Positions 52,587 to 64,000 of a stretch of DNA of 64,000 nt are shown here, one piece after another. Within the stretch, counting starts at the first letter, position 1; every line of letters starts with the position of its first letter. A model generated the notes under the pieces. It did no database searches and was not told where the DNA came from. It worked only from the letters and a program-made list of their open reading frames with translations. The position numbers and the translations under genes are program-made. The stretch covers positions 7,078,837 to 7,142,836 of the forward strand of contig BROE01000023.1 in the NCBI GenBank assembly GCA_036571765.1. The letters are read 5' to 3'. This DNA is from Plecoglossus altivelis. Lineage: Eukaryota > Chordata > Actinopteri > Osmeriformes > Plecoglossidae.

Positions 52587-52871
52587 ACAAAGTGAAAAAT
52601 ATCTCATTATACAGAATGCATGTGAGTGCAAGAATATCCATGTTGCGTTATGATTTCTTCGTTTTAGCTTAGTACAGGCTGGATCATAGATTTCTATTGG
52701 CAAATGTACTCCAACAATTTCATAAACATTATGATAATCACTAAGATCAACGACCAATCATAGACGCTTTATAGGATAGAATGATCTGATCTGGAACAAT
52801 AGAAATTCCAGAATGGCGTGTCATCATTGGAACACTAAAGTGGGTACGTTCCGGGTATTCCATGTTCCACG

Positions 52872-55219
52872 TTAAACTTTTACAACAGCCTTCCCAATGT
52901 TCTCTCCTTTCAGCATCCCCATGAAGGCAGCGGGCATGTTCTCAAAGCCTTCAGTCACATGTTCCCTACAGTGCAGTTTGCCCTACAGGAAAACATAAAT
53001 AAAAACATCACTATATTCAGCCTCTCAATAAAAGGATCCCTTCTTGTTATTATCAATGTAACCCTGTCTGCTCTCAAACTGTCAGATCACATCAAGCCTA
53101 TTTTGAAAGGAAATCCATCTGGATGGATGAAAACGCCTTCCAAGTTGTACTTGCCTCCTTGGCCCAGGTGAGGAGCTTTCGGATGCCTTCTGGATTCTTG
53201 TGTTCCCACCTAGTCACCAGGAAGCCCTCCATCTTCAGCTGCTTGAAGACCATGCTCAAGTGGGGGTAAGAACCTTAAAAACAGAAACAAGGAGCCAAGA
53301 AAAGAGATGAGCACCATGACCAATGTCATGTGAAGCAAAGGCCAGCAGCACCACCCAGTGGCCGTTTGTAGTCACTGCAACCCCATGCACAACTGAATTC
53401 CTATGAAATCCTGGTTTTAAACCACCAAAGAAAATTCCAAGCGATTTCCGTTCTATCGATTCCCAAAGTGAATTCACATACCCGTCTGTGGCGTGGTGTC
53501 ATTATACAAGGAAATTCCTCCGCACACGGCTATCCTCCCAAACTGCTTCATCTGGGGCAAGGCAGCGCTGAAAAACGGGCCTCCAACCTTGAAAACACAA
53601 GCGACAGGAGTACTGCTAACTGCAGTACTCACCCACATCCAGGACACCGCAAGCCCTCTGCCAGCCAGAACATTCACCTACACTTCTGCCCTCAGTGGCC
53701 TTCATATCCAGTAGGTGTCTCTGACATGCAAGAAGTTCTGAGAGATGACGCAACGTTTGAGATGTAGCGTTTGGTAAAGCCAAACATTCCTGGGCATTGA
53801 TTACTGTAGCTGTTCGAACACTTAGAACAAGGGACTAAAACACTGTCAGTGTGTTTTACATGACAGTAACGCTGCTGTAAGTATGCATCATTATGTCACT
53901 TTGGATGGAATCGCCCAGCTGAACGAATGCAAGGACACCCCGAGACGATTCAGCGTTGGATCCTAAACCGCTTACGTTTTCAAAGAAGCAGTCGTATCCC
54001 TCCGGAGAGGCTGTCTTCAGCGTTTCCTCCAGCGACGTGGTGGTTTTGTAGTTGAAGGCCTGGTCAAAGCCCAGCTCCTTCAGGAAAGCCACCTTGGCGT
54101 CGGAGCCCGCTGAGCCCACCACCTTACAGCCCTTGATCTTGGCGAGCTGCCCCACCACGGAGCCCACCGCTCCAGCCGCTGCGTTCACCAGCAGGGTCTC
54201 TCCTTTCTTAAGATCCAGCACCTCCTCCAGCCCATACAGGGCTGTTAACCTGGAGGGGGAGGGGAAGGTCAGTTATTATAGGAGTGTTTACCTGGAGGTG
54301 GAGGGGAAAGTTAGCTATGATAATAGTGTTAACCTGGAGGTGGAAAGTCAGTCATGATAATAGTGTTAACTTGGAGGTGGAAAGTCAGTTATGATAATAG
54401 CGTTAACTTGGAGGTGGAAAGTCAGCTATGATAATAGTGTTAACTTGGAGGTGGAAAGTCAGTCATGATAGGAGTGTTAACCTGGAGGTGTAGAATGTAG
54501 AAAGAATGAAGGAGAAGGTGGTGTTGGGGGGCAAAGTCTGTTACGATAACGCTGTGACAATGTTTATGACTAATACCTGCTCACGATAGACTCGCAACAA
54601 GTAGATCTCAAATTGTCTTCAAGATTAAGAGTGGTGTTGGAAAGCTGTGTGTTACAGTAAGTTGTGAACTTCTTAACAAGTATTCACACTGGCGTTTGTG
54701 TCTACTTTGATTGTATTGGTGAGTCTACTTTAGACACAAAGCACCTAAAAGTAAGAACACTGAAGCCAAACCAGGGGCCTATTCTGTTCTAAGTCAGGTT
54801 CTAAGTCAGGCTTATGTCAGTCACTTTCCCTGACATAGCAGTCAAACCTTTGGACCCATTCTCCCATTCATTTGAATGGGACAGTGTCCAAACCTTTGAC
54901 CGACAGCGTACACCTGGTGGTCCCATCACAGACACCCAGGCACAACATCTCTCCTCACCCGGGCATGCCGATGGCGCCGAGAGCCAGGGACAGGGAGACC
55001 TCTTTGGGCCAGTCGGCCAGCAGGAGAGTCAGGCCGGTCCCGTCAGAGAGAGTGTGGGTCCTCCAGCCACATCTGCCCACCACGTGACTACCCACTGGGA
55101 AGGCAGGGTTGCAGCTCTTGATCACCCTGGACAACAACAACAACAACAAAAACACAAAACAACCACGTCATTCACAGGTTTGAACAGGGAGAAATCGTAT
55201 CCGGGAGCTGGAGAACCAG

Positions 55220-55285
<66 letters not shown>

Positions 55286-56676
55286 AGCGGCAGTGAGGAA
55301 GGGGAACGGAGGACGCGGACAGAGTTTGGTCAGAGTGCTTATCTTTATCGTCAGGAGAGCGAGTGGGCAGTTTGCAAACATCTGACTTACAAAAGAAGCA
55401 ATTTCTATGGCCCAGAACAGGTTTAATCAGGGCACATTCCAGAATGTATTTATCAAGACGTGTCGGCAAGAACTAGACTGGTAACATCTGGAACATGCTG
55501 TTTCTTCATCCATCCAAAAGAAAACAAGGGTTCTTTCAACCCGAACCCAAGAGAGCAGTTTAACTGACAAAAGATGAAAGTTCAATTGTGGTTCCAGTAA
55601 ACCCATGCATCATGGTTGGGATCGGAGAGACAGTGTGTCGTATAATGCGTGTGTAGTATACCGTGCGTGCGTGCGTGCGTGCGTGCCTGTGTGTGTGTCA
55701 ATGTGGGAGTGACTGTGCAAGAGAGGGAGGATGTGTGTTTTGCTTGTAAGCGTGACAGTGCAGAACTTACTTGGCCACTTGAGAGCCTATCATCACTTCT
55801 CCAGGCTGAATCCGCATGACGTACGCTCTGAGGACCAGACAGACCAACGTAAGACAACAACAGCAGGCGTTCCATAGTCCTAGTTCAAGGCCAGTAAACA
55901 CTCAAAAAGGTCAACAGATGGACATCTGGAAAGCTTTCAAAATCTTGGTGGCAATCAGTCATACAGTCATACTGCCATATAGCCATACAATCATACTGTC
56001 ATACAGTCATACAATCATACAGTCATACAGCCATACAGTCATACTGTCATACAGTCATACAGTCATACTGCCATATAGTCATACAATCATACAGTCATGC
56101 TGTCATACAGGTCATACAGTCATACAATCATACAGTCATACTGCCATACAGTCATACTGCCATATAGTCATACAATCATACAGTCATACTGTCATACAGT
56201 CATACAATCATACTGCCATACAGTCATACAGGCCATACAGTCATACAATCATACAGTCATACTGTCATACAGTCATGCTGCCATACAATCATGCTGTCAT
56301 ACAGTCATGCTGCCATACAATCATACTGTCATACAATCATACAGTCATGCAGTCATAGCAGATGACTAGAGACTTTACATGCAGGGTAATTTGTGGGTTG
56401 GGTTATTTCGAATGGGCTCACCTCATGTAGGGGTCAACACTCAGAAACAAGGCCTCCAGGAGCACCTCTACAGAAGACAGTCAAACAGACGCCTATTTAA
56501 ACATGACATCACCAGTGCAGACCTTCCTATTGGCCCAGGTTACAACGATGGGTCATGTGATCTTATATACCTCCATCCTTTGGGTCAGGTAGCTTTTCCA
56601 CCTGCAGTCTGAAGTTGCTGTCCTTAGGAAAGCCCTCAAAGCGCTCCGTCAGAACCCATGTCTTGGCTTCAACCAT
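52872..56676 (-). CDS. ptgr1: ptgr1, prostaglandin reductase 1 (leukotriene B4 12-hydroxydehydrogenase)
   Basis: Eight coding exons on the minus strand: 56676-56571, 56467-56422, 55827-55771, 55126-54959, 54249-53976, 53587-53482, 53273-53155 and 52982-52872, totalling 987 nt and 328 aa, one residue shorter than human PTGR1. The start is MVEAKTWVLTERFEGFPKDS. VLLEALFLSVDPYMR and GRCGWRTHTLSDG follow. The Rossmann nucleotide-binding motif AAAGAVGSVVGQLAKIKG starts at residue 149, then YDCFFENVGGPFF and the C-terminal EGFENMPAAFMGMLKGENIG. This is a zinc-free medium-chain reductase that uses NADPH to reduce alpha,beta-unsaturated ketones and aldehydes such as 15-keto-prostaglandins and 4-hydroxynonenal. 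Exon 7 uses a GC donor (GAG|gcaagt). Introns carry 8-bp and 37-bp tandem repeats. Confidence 0.96.
54250..54495. repeat. 37-bp tandem repeat in a ptgr1 intron
   Basis: About six units of a gttaac[ct]tggaggtgga-type repeat ending in atgataatag, starting at the exon-5 acceptor. The first units are altered by extra G-rich bases. Confidence 0.85.
55955..56355. repeat. 8-bp minisatellite (CATACAGT/CATACTGT)n in a ptgr1 intron
   Basis: About 50 imperfect 8-bp units. catacagt is nearly followed by its variant catactgt, giving many short inverted repeats. Confidence 0.85.
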
Positions 56677-57283
56677 GGCTCTCTGTTTAGGACAGGTGTA
56701 AGTCGATCAAGTGTATTAGTGAATGTGTTTGTTTTGAAAACCCAGGCACCAGTGACTGGATGTGTCATTTACACTGATGTGGTGTATGATGAGTTCTACG
56801 GTAATAACATGACAGCGTCTCGGGTCTCCCAGTTTCACGCGAGTGGCACATGCCCTCATTAGGGCATGTGCATGCAGGGCACTATACGGTTTTAATCCAC
56901 GGTAATTGCCAAGGGCGTTTGTAAACTAGTAGCATGACAAGGCAAGAACGAGTGAATGACGAAGCAGTAGTCAATCATGCAATCTTACTCAGAGTAGAAA
57001 TGCCAGGAACCATCGAAGTAATACCTGCTCCTTAAAACAAAACGTAGCACGAAAGAACAAACATATCAGATAGCAGGTACTGAAATCCGTGGCATTTTAA
57101 TTTTGACAACCTCTCAATTTAAGCCCGCCACTAAAATGATGCGTCTTTGTTGTCAAACACCACAGTGGAACTCGTGATGCAACTTCTTTTTTTCTCAACA
57201 GCCAATCCACCATTCAAAGCAACACCATGCCACTACTAACACCTTTACTAGATATGAACATAAATGTACCATTTCATACTTAC

Positions 57284-57400
57284 GAATAACTGTTCCTCCT
57301 GTGGTGATGATGATGTTTTGAATCGGACGTGCTGAGACGAGACAGAATATAACCTCGGGGTGTCGCGCTTGTCTTCGACTATTGGTTAGAAGGTTAAAAA
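57284..57400 (-). other. ptgr1: ptgr1 5' untranslated exon (approximate)
   Basis: On the minus strand a gtaagt-type donor (cttac at 57279-57283) follows a non-coding stretch, and the ATG exon has an acceptor just before its start. This suggests a spliced 5' UTR. The transcription start cannot be placed exactly. Confidence 0.45.
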
Positions 57401-57530
57401 AAGAGACAAAAAAACCACGTTGACGTCTTTCGTCATTTCGCGGTATCGAACGTGCGTGCTTTTGGATGTAGCGCGCGCATAAGAAGGCTTGCCAAAAATC
57501 GGCCAGCAGCTAGCGAATTGTTTTAAAACT
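57381..57530. promoter_or_regulatory. Putative bidirectional promoter between ptgr1 and haus3
   Basis: The two genes are divergent, with first exons ending at about 57284 (minus) and 57573 (plus). The interval has many CpGs compared with flanking introns, an inverted CCAAT box (ATTGG at 57381-57385) and a CRE-like TGACGTC at 57421-57427. No clear TATA box lies between them. CCAAT and CRE elements with CpGs are typical of shared housekeeping promoters. Confidence 0.5.
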
Positions 57531-57573
57531 TACATACCAACTTCATACGACGTTTCCTCTTCGGACCTTGTCG
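57530..57573 (+). other. haus3: haus3 5' untranslated exon (approximate)
   Basis: A gtaaga donor at 57574 and a cag acceptor at 58117-58119 (ttaacacag), just before the ATG at 58141, suggest a non-coding first exon spliced to the coding exon. The 5' boundary is not visible. Confidence 0.45.
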
Positions 57574-58140
57574 GTAAGAGAAGACATGTTAGTACATGTG
57601 CTTTAAAAGTAACGTATTCTTTCGTCACGTTTTATTTCTGCTTTGGGTTTGGCTAACGACTTTAAGTAGGTAGCATAGAACTGGCCACTAGTAGCAGTTG
57701 CTAAACTAGGTCTGTTGTTGAGCACATTACAGTAGAATACCAACGAACTTATTGACTTGATTTATCCAGTTGAAAGTGTGGTTTCAATTAACGTACAAAT
57801 GAATGTCTAGTCTTGAACATATTATAGCAGTCTATAATATGTAATATTCTGACGTGTCTCGCTAGCTACCAAATGTACTGTAACAAACACGTCAGGCCAG
57901 CCATTTATCCTCGCGCAGCGTTTGAGTTTTGGCAGTGCCTTGCAGTCGCCTGAGGTGGAGCTTGTCATTAATTCAGATTAGAAGATGCAGCGAGTCTGGC
58001 TAACCAGCATATCATTTTCTTTTGAAAATATTTGATTCTTAAACTTCCTTTATCTGTTAGTCTACTTAACATAAAACAGGTTACAGACAGCTGTCCGTTG
58101 CCTGTGTAAGTTAACACAGGCTGTGGTGATAACAGCCGCA

Positions 58141-61100
58141 ATGTTAGACGGTGAACAGTTTGTGATGGCGCTGGGTCGCCTTGGTTACCCCGGCGCTTCG
58201 TCGCTAAAGGCCTCGGAGTTCGACTGGCTATTCGATAGCGAGCCTGAGAGCCTCCATTTCCTGCGTTTCGTTTGCCGCACCCTCAACCAGAGTAACGTCC
58301 TGACCCCGGAGGAGGTGCGTGCCTTCAGGGCACTCCGTGACTCTGGCAAGGCCATTCTGGACGAGTCTGCCCTGGATGAGGTCCTTAAGACCTGCGGGCC
58401 AAGGGAGAGAGGAGATGGAGGTGTGGTGGGAGGGGCATCCTCGTCTTTCGGGGCGGAGGGGGATTTGAGCGTGGAGGACCTTGAGGTGGAGCTGCAGTGT
58501 TTACGCGAAGAGCACAAGCTGAAGCAACAGCGTTACAAGAAGCTGCAGGTCATGGCCTCCGCCCGGGCTGACTCCGCCCTCCGCCTCGAGGCGCGGCAGG
58601 ACACCGCCTCCGACCGGCTGAACGACGCCGCCGCGGCGATCGCTGCGGAGAACGCAGGGACCAACGCCGCCTTGCAGGCCCTGACGGATGAGGTGAGGAG
58701 GCTGGCGTCCTGTGTCCGCCTCCACCCTGACCCCGAGCCCCAGGAGGGGGGAGAGGCGGAGCCTGAAGCCCATCCGAGCCCTCCAGGCCCCCCAGTCCTG
58801 GTGTCTCAGTTGTCCCTGGAGCCCTACCTGCACCAGGTGGAGCTGAACACCAAAGCTCTGGCCAAACTCACCCAGAAGCAGTTCTTCCAAGGCATCTCAG
58901 ACCTGGTGGAGACCTCCTGCTCAGAACGCTTCCAGCTGCTGGACCTCAGCGTCTGTGAGGAGGAGGAGGAGGAGGAGGAGGAAGAAGGGAAGGAAAAGAA
59001 GAAGATGAAGGGGGGAGTGGTGGCGGAGAAGGTGGTGGAGAAGAGGAGGAAGGAGATGGCGAGGCTGCAGTGGGCTCACATTGTGGCCCAGCACCAGCTG
59101 CTGATGGCCAGGGCTCAGGAGCACGGGGCCAGGGCCGGGCTGGACTGGCTTCTGGAGGAACAGCGTTCGCTGTCCAAGGTGAGGGATCGTCGTGGGACTG
59201 GGCACTAACAAAACATTATCTTTAATTTAATTATTTACTTCAAAACACAACACACCATGAACAAGCTCTTGTCTTCAAAGTATCTCCTATTCCCTCCCAT
59301 CCCTCCTCCCTACTCTCTCTTCCTCTCTGTCACCACTCTCCCACCCTCCAGAGCCTTTCCTCCAGCTTCTCCACCCCAGCGCAGGAGGCTGTGTGCAGGA
59401 GGGAGCTGCAGACGGTGGGGGCTGAGCTGGAGGCCATGCTCCAGGGCCCGGTCCCTGCAGCCCTCAGGGAGGGGGCCCGGCTGCTCAATGTGCCTGTGGT
59501 GAAGGGGGACCTGGCCTTGCAGCTGGCCAGGCAGAACTACTGCACCTCCAGGCAGGAACAGGTGAGGAACCTCACCTGGCCTAGTCAGTCTGGTGAAGTC
59601 TGTTTATGTTTCATGTTGTGTCACATTCCTTAGAAGTCATGCCAGTGATGATCCACTCTTCCAAACCTGCTGTCCCAGCAGAAAGTATATCGAGCATCAA
59701 CTACATCTGTTATTTCTGCCGTCTCCTCCGTCCTCCCAGGTTAGGGACCATCTGCTACGCCAGAAGGCTTCTTTCGAACTGCTGCTGCTAGCTCATGAGC
59801 TGGAGCTGCGGAGGGGGAAACAGATACAGAAGTGTCTGGGGGACGTGGCCTCCAAGCTGGGCATGAGAGGACAGGAGACCAGCCTCAGGATCCAGGCCTT
59901 GGCCCAGCCCGATCTGGCCATCAACCCTAAACTGGGGCAGGTTATCTGCTCCAAGGATGCGGCCTTTAGCAGGTAGGTTCAAGAGAGCTGCAGCACCAGA
60001 GTGATTAGCTGAACTTGGTAACGTTCTTGTGATAGGAAACATTACTTTGTGTCTGACTTGTGTCCTTTTAATGTAAACTTAAACACCTTACGATCTGTTA
60101 GTCATATGGATAGCTAGCTAGCTAACGTTTGCTGTCAGAAGCCAAACTATATATCCAGGTAGCTAATGCTGTCAGAGATTACTAGTTATCCTTTTGTCCA
60201 GTTGTAATATACCCACCTTGCCTGTCTCTCCCCAGACTGTTCCAGATCCTGAAAGTGGGTCAGGAGTCTGGACAGAGCCACCATGAGCCCTTCCAGACCT
60301 ACGAAGGTCTGGAACGTTCCGCGCGCTCCCTCCAGGCGGAGCTGCGGTCGGCCCGCGAGGCCGCGGCCGGGAAGGCGCGCCAGCAGAGCTTCACCGCCGC
60401 CCGTCTCCGCGGCGACTGCGAGGCGTTGCGTGGCGCCACGTTCTCAGGGCTGCAGCAGCTGGTCCTGGCGCCGCAGGTATGTCCTACGGCAACCGCCGAC
60501 CAGGAGCTCTGCCCCAATGCACAGGTACGTGTCCGATCGCTCTTCTTCCTCATCATCNTGTTGTTGGGTAGCACGAGGAGAGGAGACACACAGTAGGCTT
60601 TCTGTTAGAGGATCTCTACACTGATGGTTGCTGTGGTTTTAGAGCACTGCATGGGTGAATGACCTCCTATCTATCTGGACAGAGCTATTCATTCATATCT
60701 ATCCATCCCTGTATTGATTTAGCCATCCTTCCCTCTGGTGCTTAGTAGACTGGGCGTCTCTGCTCTCCCAGTGTGTGTTCACGGCTGCACAGTTCACATC
60801 TGTTTCCAGGCGATTGGTGGAGGAGCCTTCCTTATTCTGCCCTCTTTATCTGAAGCAGCTCTGTGTTAATGCCATGTTTGACCTCCACAGGAGCCAGAGG
60901 AACATCTGTATACAGTCACACATCATTCAGCATGCATTTAATTCCGTGTATATTGTTTGCATGGTGTCATTTTCTTAAAACTGTCACCGTTGAGTGTTGA
61001 ACTAAAGCTTTGATTAGTCACCAGACTATTAAGTTATATAGCTATGGTGAAAGTATTTTCAAACTGGATACTGACGGACTCTCTCTGTCTCCCTCCTCCC

Positions 61101-61373
61101 TCCTCTCTCCCTCCTCTCTCCCCCCTCTCTCCTCTCCAGGAGCTGACGATGCGTCTGACAGACGTAGAGGCCCAGGTGAACTCTCTGTACCACCTCATGC
61201 AGGAAATCATGGGCGATGTGCGCAAGAAACGCTCTCAGCTGGAGCACAGCGCCCTCCTCAGGCAGGAGAGAGAACTGTACGTATATTTCCACCTGGACCC
61301 CAAGCGGCTGCAGAAGACTGTGGAGAACCTGGAGGCCAAGATGGCCGCCGGCACCAGAATGGAGCAAACTTGA
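58141..61373 (+). CDS. haus3: haus3, HAUS augmin-like complex subunit 3
   Basis: Five coding exons (58141-59178, 59352-59561, 59740-59972, 60236-60524, 61140-61373) give 2004 nt and 667 aa, somewhat longer than human HAUS3 (about 600). The N-terminus MLDGEQFVMALGRLGYPGAS, then FDWLFDSEPESLHFLRFVC and LDEVLKTCGPRE, is the conserved HAUS3 head. The rest is largely helical coiled coil, with QALTDEVRRLAS and LTQKQFFQGISDLVE as landmarks. A run of at least ten glutamates followed by a lysine-rich stretch starts near residue 273. The product is a subunit of the eight-protein augmin complex that recruits gamma-tubulin to spindle microtubules for branching nucleation. The start is the ATG at 58141 in a good context (gccgca before it). 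An upstream in-frame extension begins at GTG and is not real. One N at 60558 is intronic. Confidence 0.95.
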
Positions 61374-62083
61374 AGACGGTTTCATGGTTCTTGTTGTGTT
61401 CATCCCTGAAAGCTTCGCCCCCCTTAAAGCTCTGGTCTTCCTTGCATCTCCCCTCTGGAGCTCCTCACTCCCAGGCCCAGCTTCTCGCCTCTTCATCCCA
61501 GACTAAGGGCATCCTGGTCTGGGCTCTCTCCCTGAAAACCTGGCCTGTCTGCCTCCAGAGACCAATAACTCTGTTGTCTACATCACCCTGTCTCACCAAG
61601 GCAATCTCACATCTCCCTCAGCTTCTGTTCTTGTGAGCTCTGATTGTGCCTGTTTGACAGCAAAAAACCTCTGCTCCTGGACCAGTAGACCTCCCCACCC
61701 CATCTGCCCATACACCTGTTTCACCTCTTGGTACAGATCATTAAGACACGCCAGCATGTTCCTGCGTGTTTGTCGTGCAGCGGAGCGTGCAGAAACACTC
61801 AACACTGTTGTTTTGCTTTGGACTTTTAGTTCCTTTTTAGTTTCACCCACCAATGTAAAGAATAGGATTCTTCTGTTCTGTTGGTTTCCTGATCGTTGTT
61901 TGATTGTCAGTTCCATAAGAAAAGATTAGGACATAAGTTCATGTTTAGTTGATCTCGTTTAGTTGCTATGTGAGGCACAGGTTTCCATAGCAACACCTTT
62001 CCCTACACACCTGGGAAGGTGGTGGGGGGGGATAAATGACTAACTTTGATATTTGTTTCTAATTCACAATGTGAAGTATCACA

Positions 62084-62089
62084 AATAAA
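62084..62089 (+). terminator. haus3: haus3 polyadenylation signal (AATAAA)
   Basis: Canonical hexamer about 710 bp past the stop. A second AATAAA-like site lies near 62147. The 3' UTR therefore spans roughly 61374-62110. Confidence 0.5.
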
Positions 62090-62654
62090 ATCCTGTTAGT
62101 TTTTTTTCTTGTTTTGTAATACTGTTTTGGCCACCTTGATTATGTAAATAAATGAATGTGTTGCTGTTACTGTGTGATACCAACATGCACTTCTCTTGGT
62201 TGTTCTGTGTATAGGTAGCTAGCAGACAGACGGGCACACAGACAGACAGGCAGAAAGGACTAGGAGTTAGAGATGGAAAGATACAGTAGAAGCTGTAGGC
62301 TGCCCTCTGGCCCTCTGTCCTCCTCCGCCCAAAGGATCCTAGCTGCTCTCAGGGCTCAGAGTCAACTCTCAGCTAGGAACTACAACAACCAGACATGTGA
62401 GTCACAGACAGAACAGGGCAAGATGCAGAGGGATGGAGGGATTTGTAGTTTTATTTTGTAAAGTTGAGTTTAAAATTTTATTTTGTCAACAGTTCCTTTA
62501 GACCTTTCTAAACGTAACCACACTATACTGCAGTTTTCCGTAAGTGTTTGAGACAAGACTTTAGGAATGGCCTGATTCAAATAGCCAGTCTTGTTAGTTT
62601 GTAAAGATGGCAGCAGCAGCCATGTTGTTTGTGTTCTGCATTAGCTAAGGGGCT

Positions 62655-63006
62655 TGACAGCAGCTGGAGGAGAGGTCTGGAGGCGGCTCAGGGCGGCTGG
62701 AGGGAGAACCTGGAGCCAGCTCAGGGCGGCTGGAGGAGAGGTCTGGAGCCGGCTCAGGGCGGCTGGAGGGAGAACCTGGAGCCAGCTCAGGGCAGCTGGA
62801 GGAGAGGTGTGGAGGCGGCTCAGGGCGGCTGGAGGGAGAACCTGGAGCCGGCTCAGGGCGGCTGGAGGGAGAACCTGGAGCCGGCTCAGGGCGGCTGGAG
62901 GGAGAACCTGGAGCCAGCTCAGGGCGGCTGGAGGAGAGGTCTGGAGCCAGCTCAGGGCGGCTGGAGGGAGAACCTGGAGCCAGCTCAGGGCGGCTGGAGG
63001 AGAGGT
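62655..63006. repeat. 33-bp minisatellite downstream of haus3
   Basis: About ten copies of a 33-bp (and 30-bp variant) unit beginning ctcagggcggctggagg. The frame-preserving period leaves an open frame of AQGGWRENLEP-like repeats, but no gene context, splice pattern or homologue supports translation. Confidence 0.85.
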
Positions 63007-63060
63007 GTGGAAGACAGAACAGGAGGGTGAGTCAAACAGGCAGAGCTGCAGGTTAGTTTA

Positions 63061-63180
63061 CATCAGGGGTGTCCAATCCTGGTCCTCAGGGACCACTGTC
63101 CTGGAAGTTTTAGATGTTTCCCTGCTCCAGCACACCTGATTCTAATGAAGTATCATTATTCAGCTTAGTAGACCCACCCC
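63061..63180. repeat. Dispersed-repeat fragment
   Basis: Contains gtgtccaatcctggtcctca, then gttttagatgtttccctgct and agcacacctgattctaatga. This sequence type is scattered through many teleost genomes. Recalled, not verified. Confidence 0.5.
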
Positions 63181-63432
63181 TGGTTTAGAAGTAGTGCAAA
63201 CCTGACACGCTCTAGCCCGCTCGTAAAGTCATGGTGCACTGCAGCTAATACACTCCATAGGAAAGACAAGTGTTGAGGCTGCAATCAATAGAAAGAGTTT
63301 GCTTAAGGCGTAATGTTAAGGAAGACATTGATATGTCTGCTGACTTGAAAAGTACCATGACTACGCTGCATATCAGCAGACTAACATCCTGATGAAAGCT
63401 GAAGGTGGGCTCCACCTCATCAGGAAACCTGT

Positions 63433-64000
63433 GGTTAGACATTGTACCATTTGGATCACACATCCAAACAGTAGAAAAAAACCATGTAGTCACGTTTGCT
63501 GTAGTATAAGAGACACCTCTGTTGTCCCTAACGATGCGTCAGCCCCTGGTCCAGACCCCAGTCGTACTCCTCCGTGCCCGCCTGGACTCCCTCGTCCCAG
63601 AGGGAGAGATCCCAGCTGACCTCCGGGAGCATCTCGCCCCAGGCCTTCTCTTCATCCCAGAGAGAGGGCCCCCTGACCCAGCCCTGCTCCCAGGAATCAG
63701 GCCCCTCTGTCTCCAGGGCTGGATGCACTCTGGCCCTCCACACTCCCACCCAGGAGAGCCACTGGAGAGAGTCAGTACCACACAGTATATCCAGTAGCTA
63801 CCAACACATGGCAGTGATCACTTCTTTGTTCTAGTTTCTTCATCTACTTTTATGTTAAATCCATATTATTATTACTATGTCACTATTATACAATGTTATT
63901 TTGATTAAATGTTTATAAGTGTTTACAATATTTTTAAACGTGACTACATGTTTTTTTTCTACTGTTTGGATGTGTGATCCAAATGGTACAATGTCTAACC
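63433..64000. mobile_element. Possible non-autonomous element with 63-bp terminal inverted repeats
   Basis: 63433-63495 and 63938-64000 are reverse complements at 62 of 63 positions (one A/C difference after an A-run). The 442-bp interior has no transposase-like frame. The right arm ends at the window edge, so the true arm length and any target-site duplication cannot be seen. Confidence 0.5.

Noticed and set aside
58123..58140. Upstream extension of haus3 by six codons
   Set aside because: The extension begins at GTG, not ATG. The ATG at 58141 has a good context and fits the HAUS3 N-terminus.
62629..63030. Repeat protein of AQGGWRENLEP-like units
   Set aside because: Explained by a 33-bp minisatellite; no splice sites, conserved start or homologue visible.

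Overview
The window is vertebrate nuclear DNA, almost certainly from a ray-finned fish. It has split genes with GT-AG introns, dense CA/GT and CT/GA microsatellites, fragments that look like dispersed teleost repeats, and proteins closest in recalled similarity to vertebrate SVEP1, thioredoxin, PTGR1 and HAUS3. The species cannot be named from the sequence. Assembly quality is uneven: there is a 712-base N gap (11545-12256), a lone N at 60558, and several blocks with scattered insertions, deletions and substitutions like unpolished long-read sequence.

Layout. Bases 1-47960 (+) hold the 3' part of svep1, a giant secreted matrix/adhesion protein. The module order is ephrin-receptor-like, CCP1 (its exon present twice), CCP2, CCP3, HYR1, HYR2, CCP4, a linker with a furin-type site, cysteine-rich ephrin-like repeats, EGF1-6, pentraxin/LamG, CCP5-6, EGF7, CCP7-35, EGF8-10 and a short basic tail. 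The N-terminal von Willebrand A exons lie left of the window. Bases 48100-51240 (-) hold txn (thioredoxin, 110 aa), tail-to-tail with svep1. Bases 52580-57400 (-) hold ptgr1 (prostaglandin reductase 1, 328 aa). Bases 57530-62090 (+) hold haus3 (augmin subunit, 667 aa), head-to-head with ptgr1 across a short putative bidirectional promoter. Bases 62100-64000 hold a 33-bp minisatellite, a dispersed-repeat fragment and a 63-bp inverted repeat whose right arm reaches the window edge.

The genes do not form a pathway. svep1 acts outside the cell (lymphatic and vascular development, integrin/TIE/PEAR1 biology in other vertebrates), txn and ptgr1 are cytosolic redox enzymes, and haus3 acts at the spindle. 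From general knowledge, SVEP1, TXN and PTGR1 are also neighbours on human 9q31, so this is probably conserved synteny.

The most useful result is that several svep1 exons that seem to be missing can be recognised inside the noisy blocks at 9552-9783, about 18975-19132, 19990-20215, 21979-22190 and 22990-23215. A noisy extra copy of a pentraxin exon (29700-30110) and a near-identical second copy of the CCP1 exon are also present. I found no convincing undescribed biological system. The most interesting biology candidates are the CCP1 exon duplication, the loss of the mammalian integrin alpha9beta1 motif, an apparent extra C-terminal CCP, and the terminal inverted repeat.
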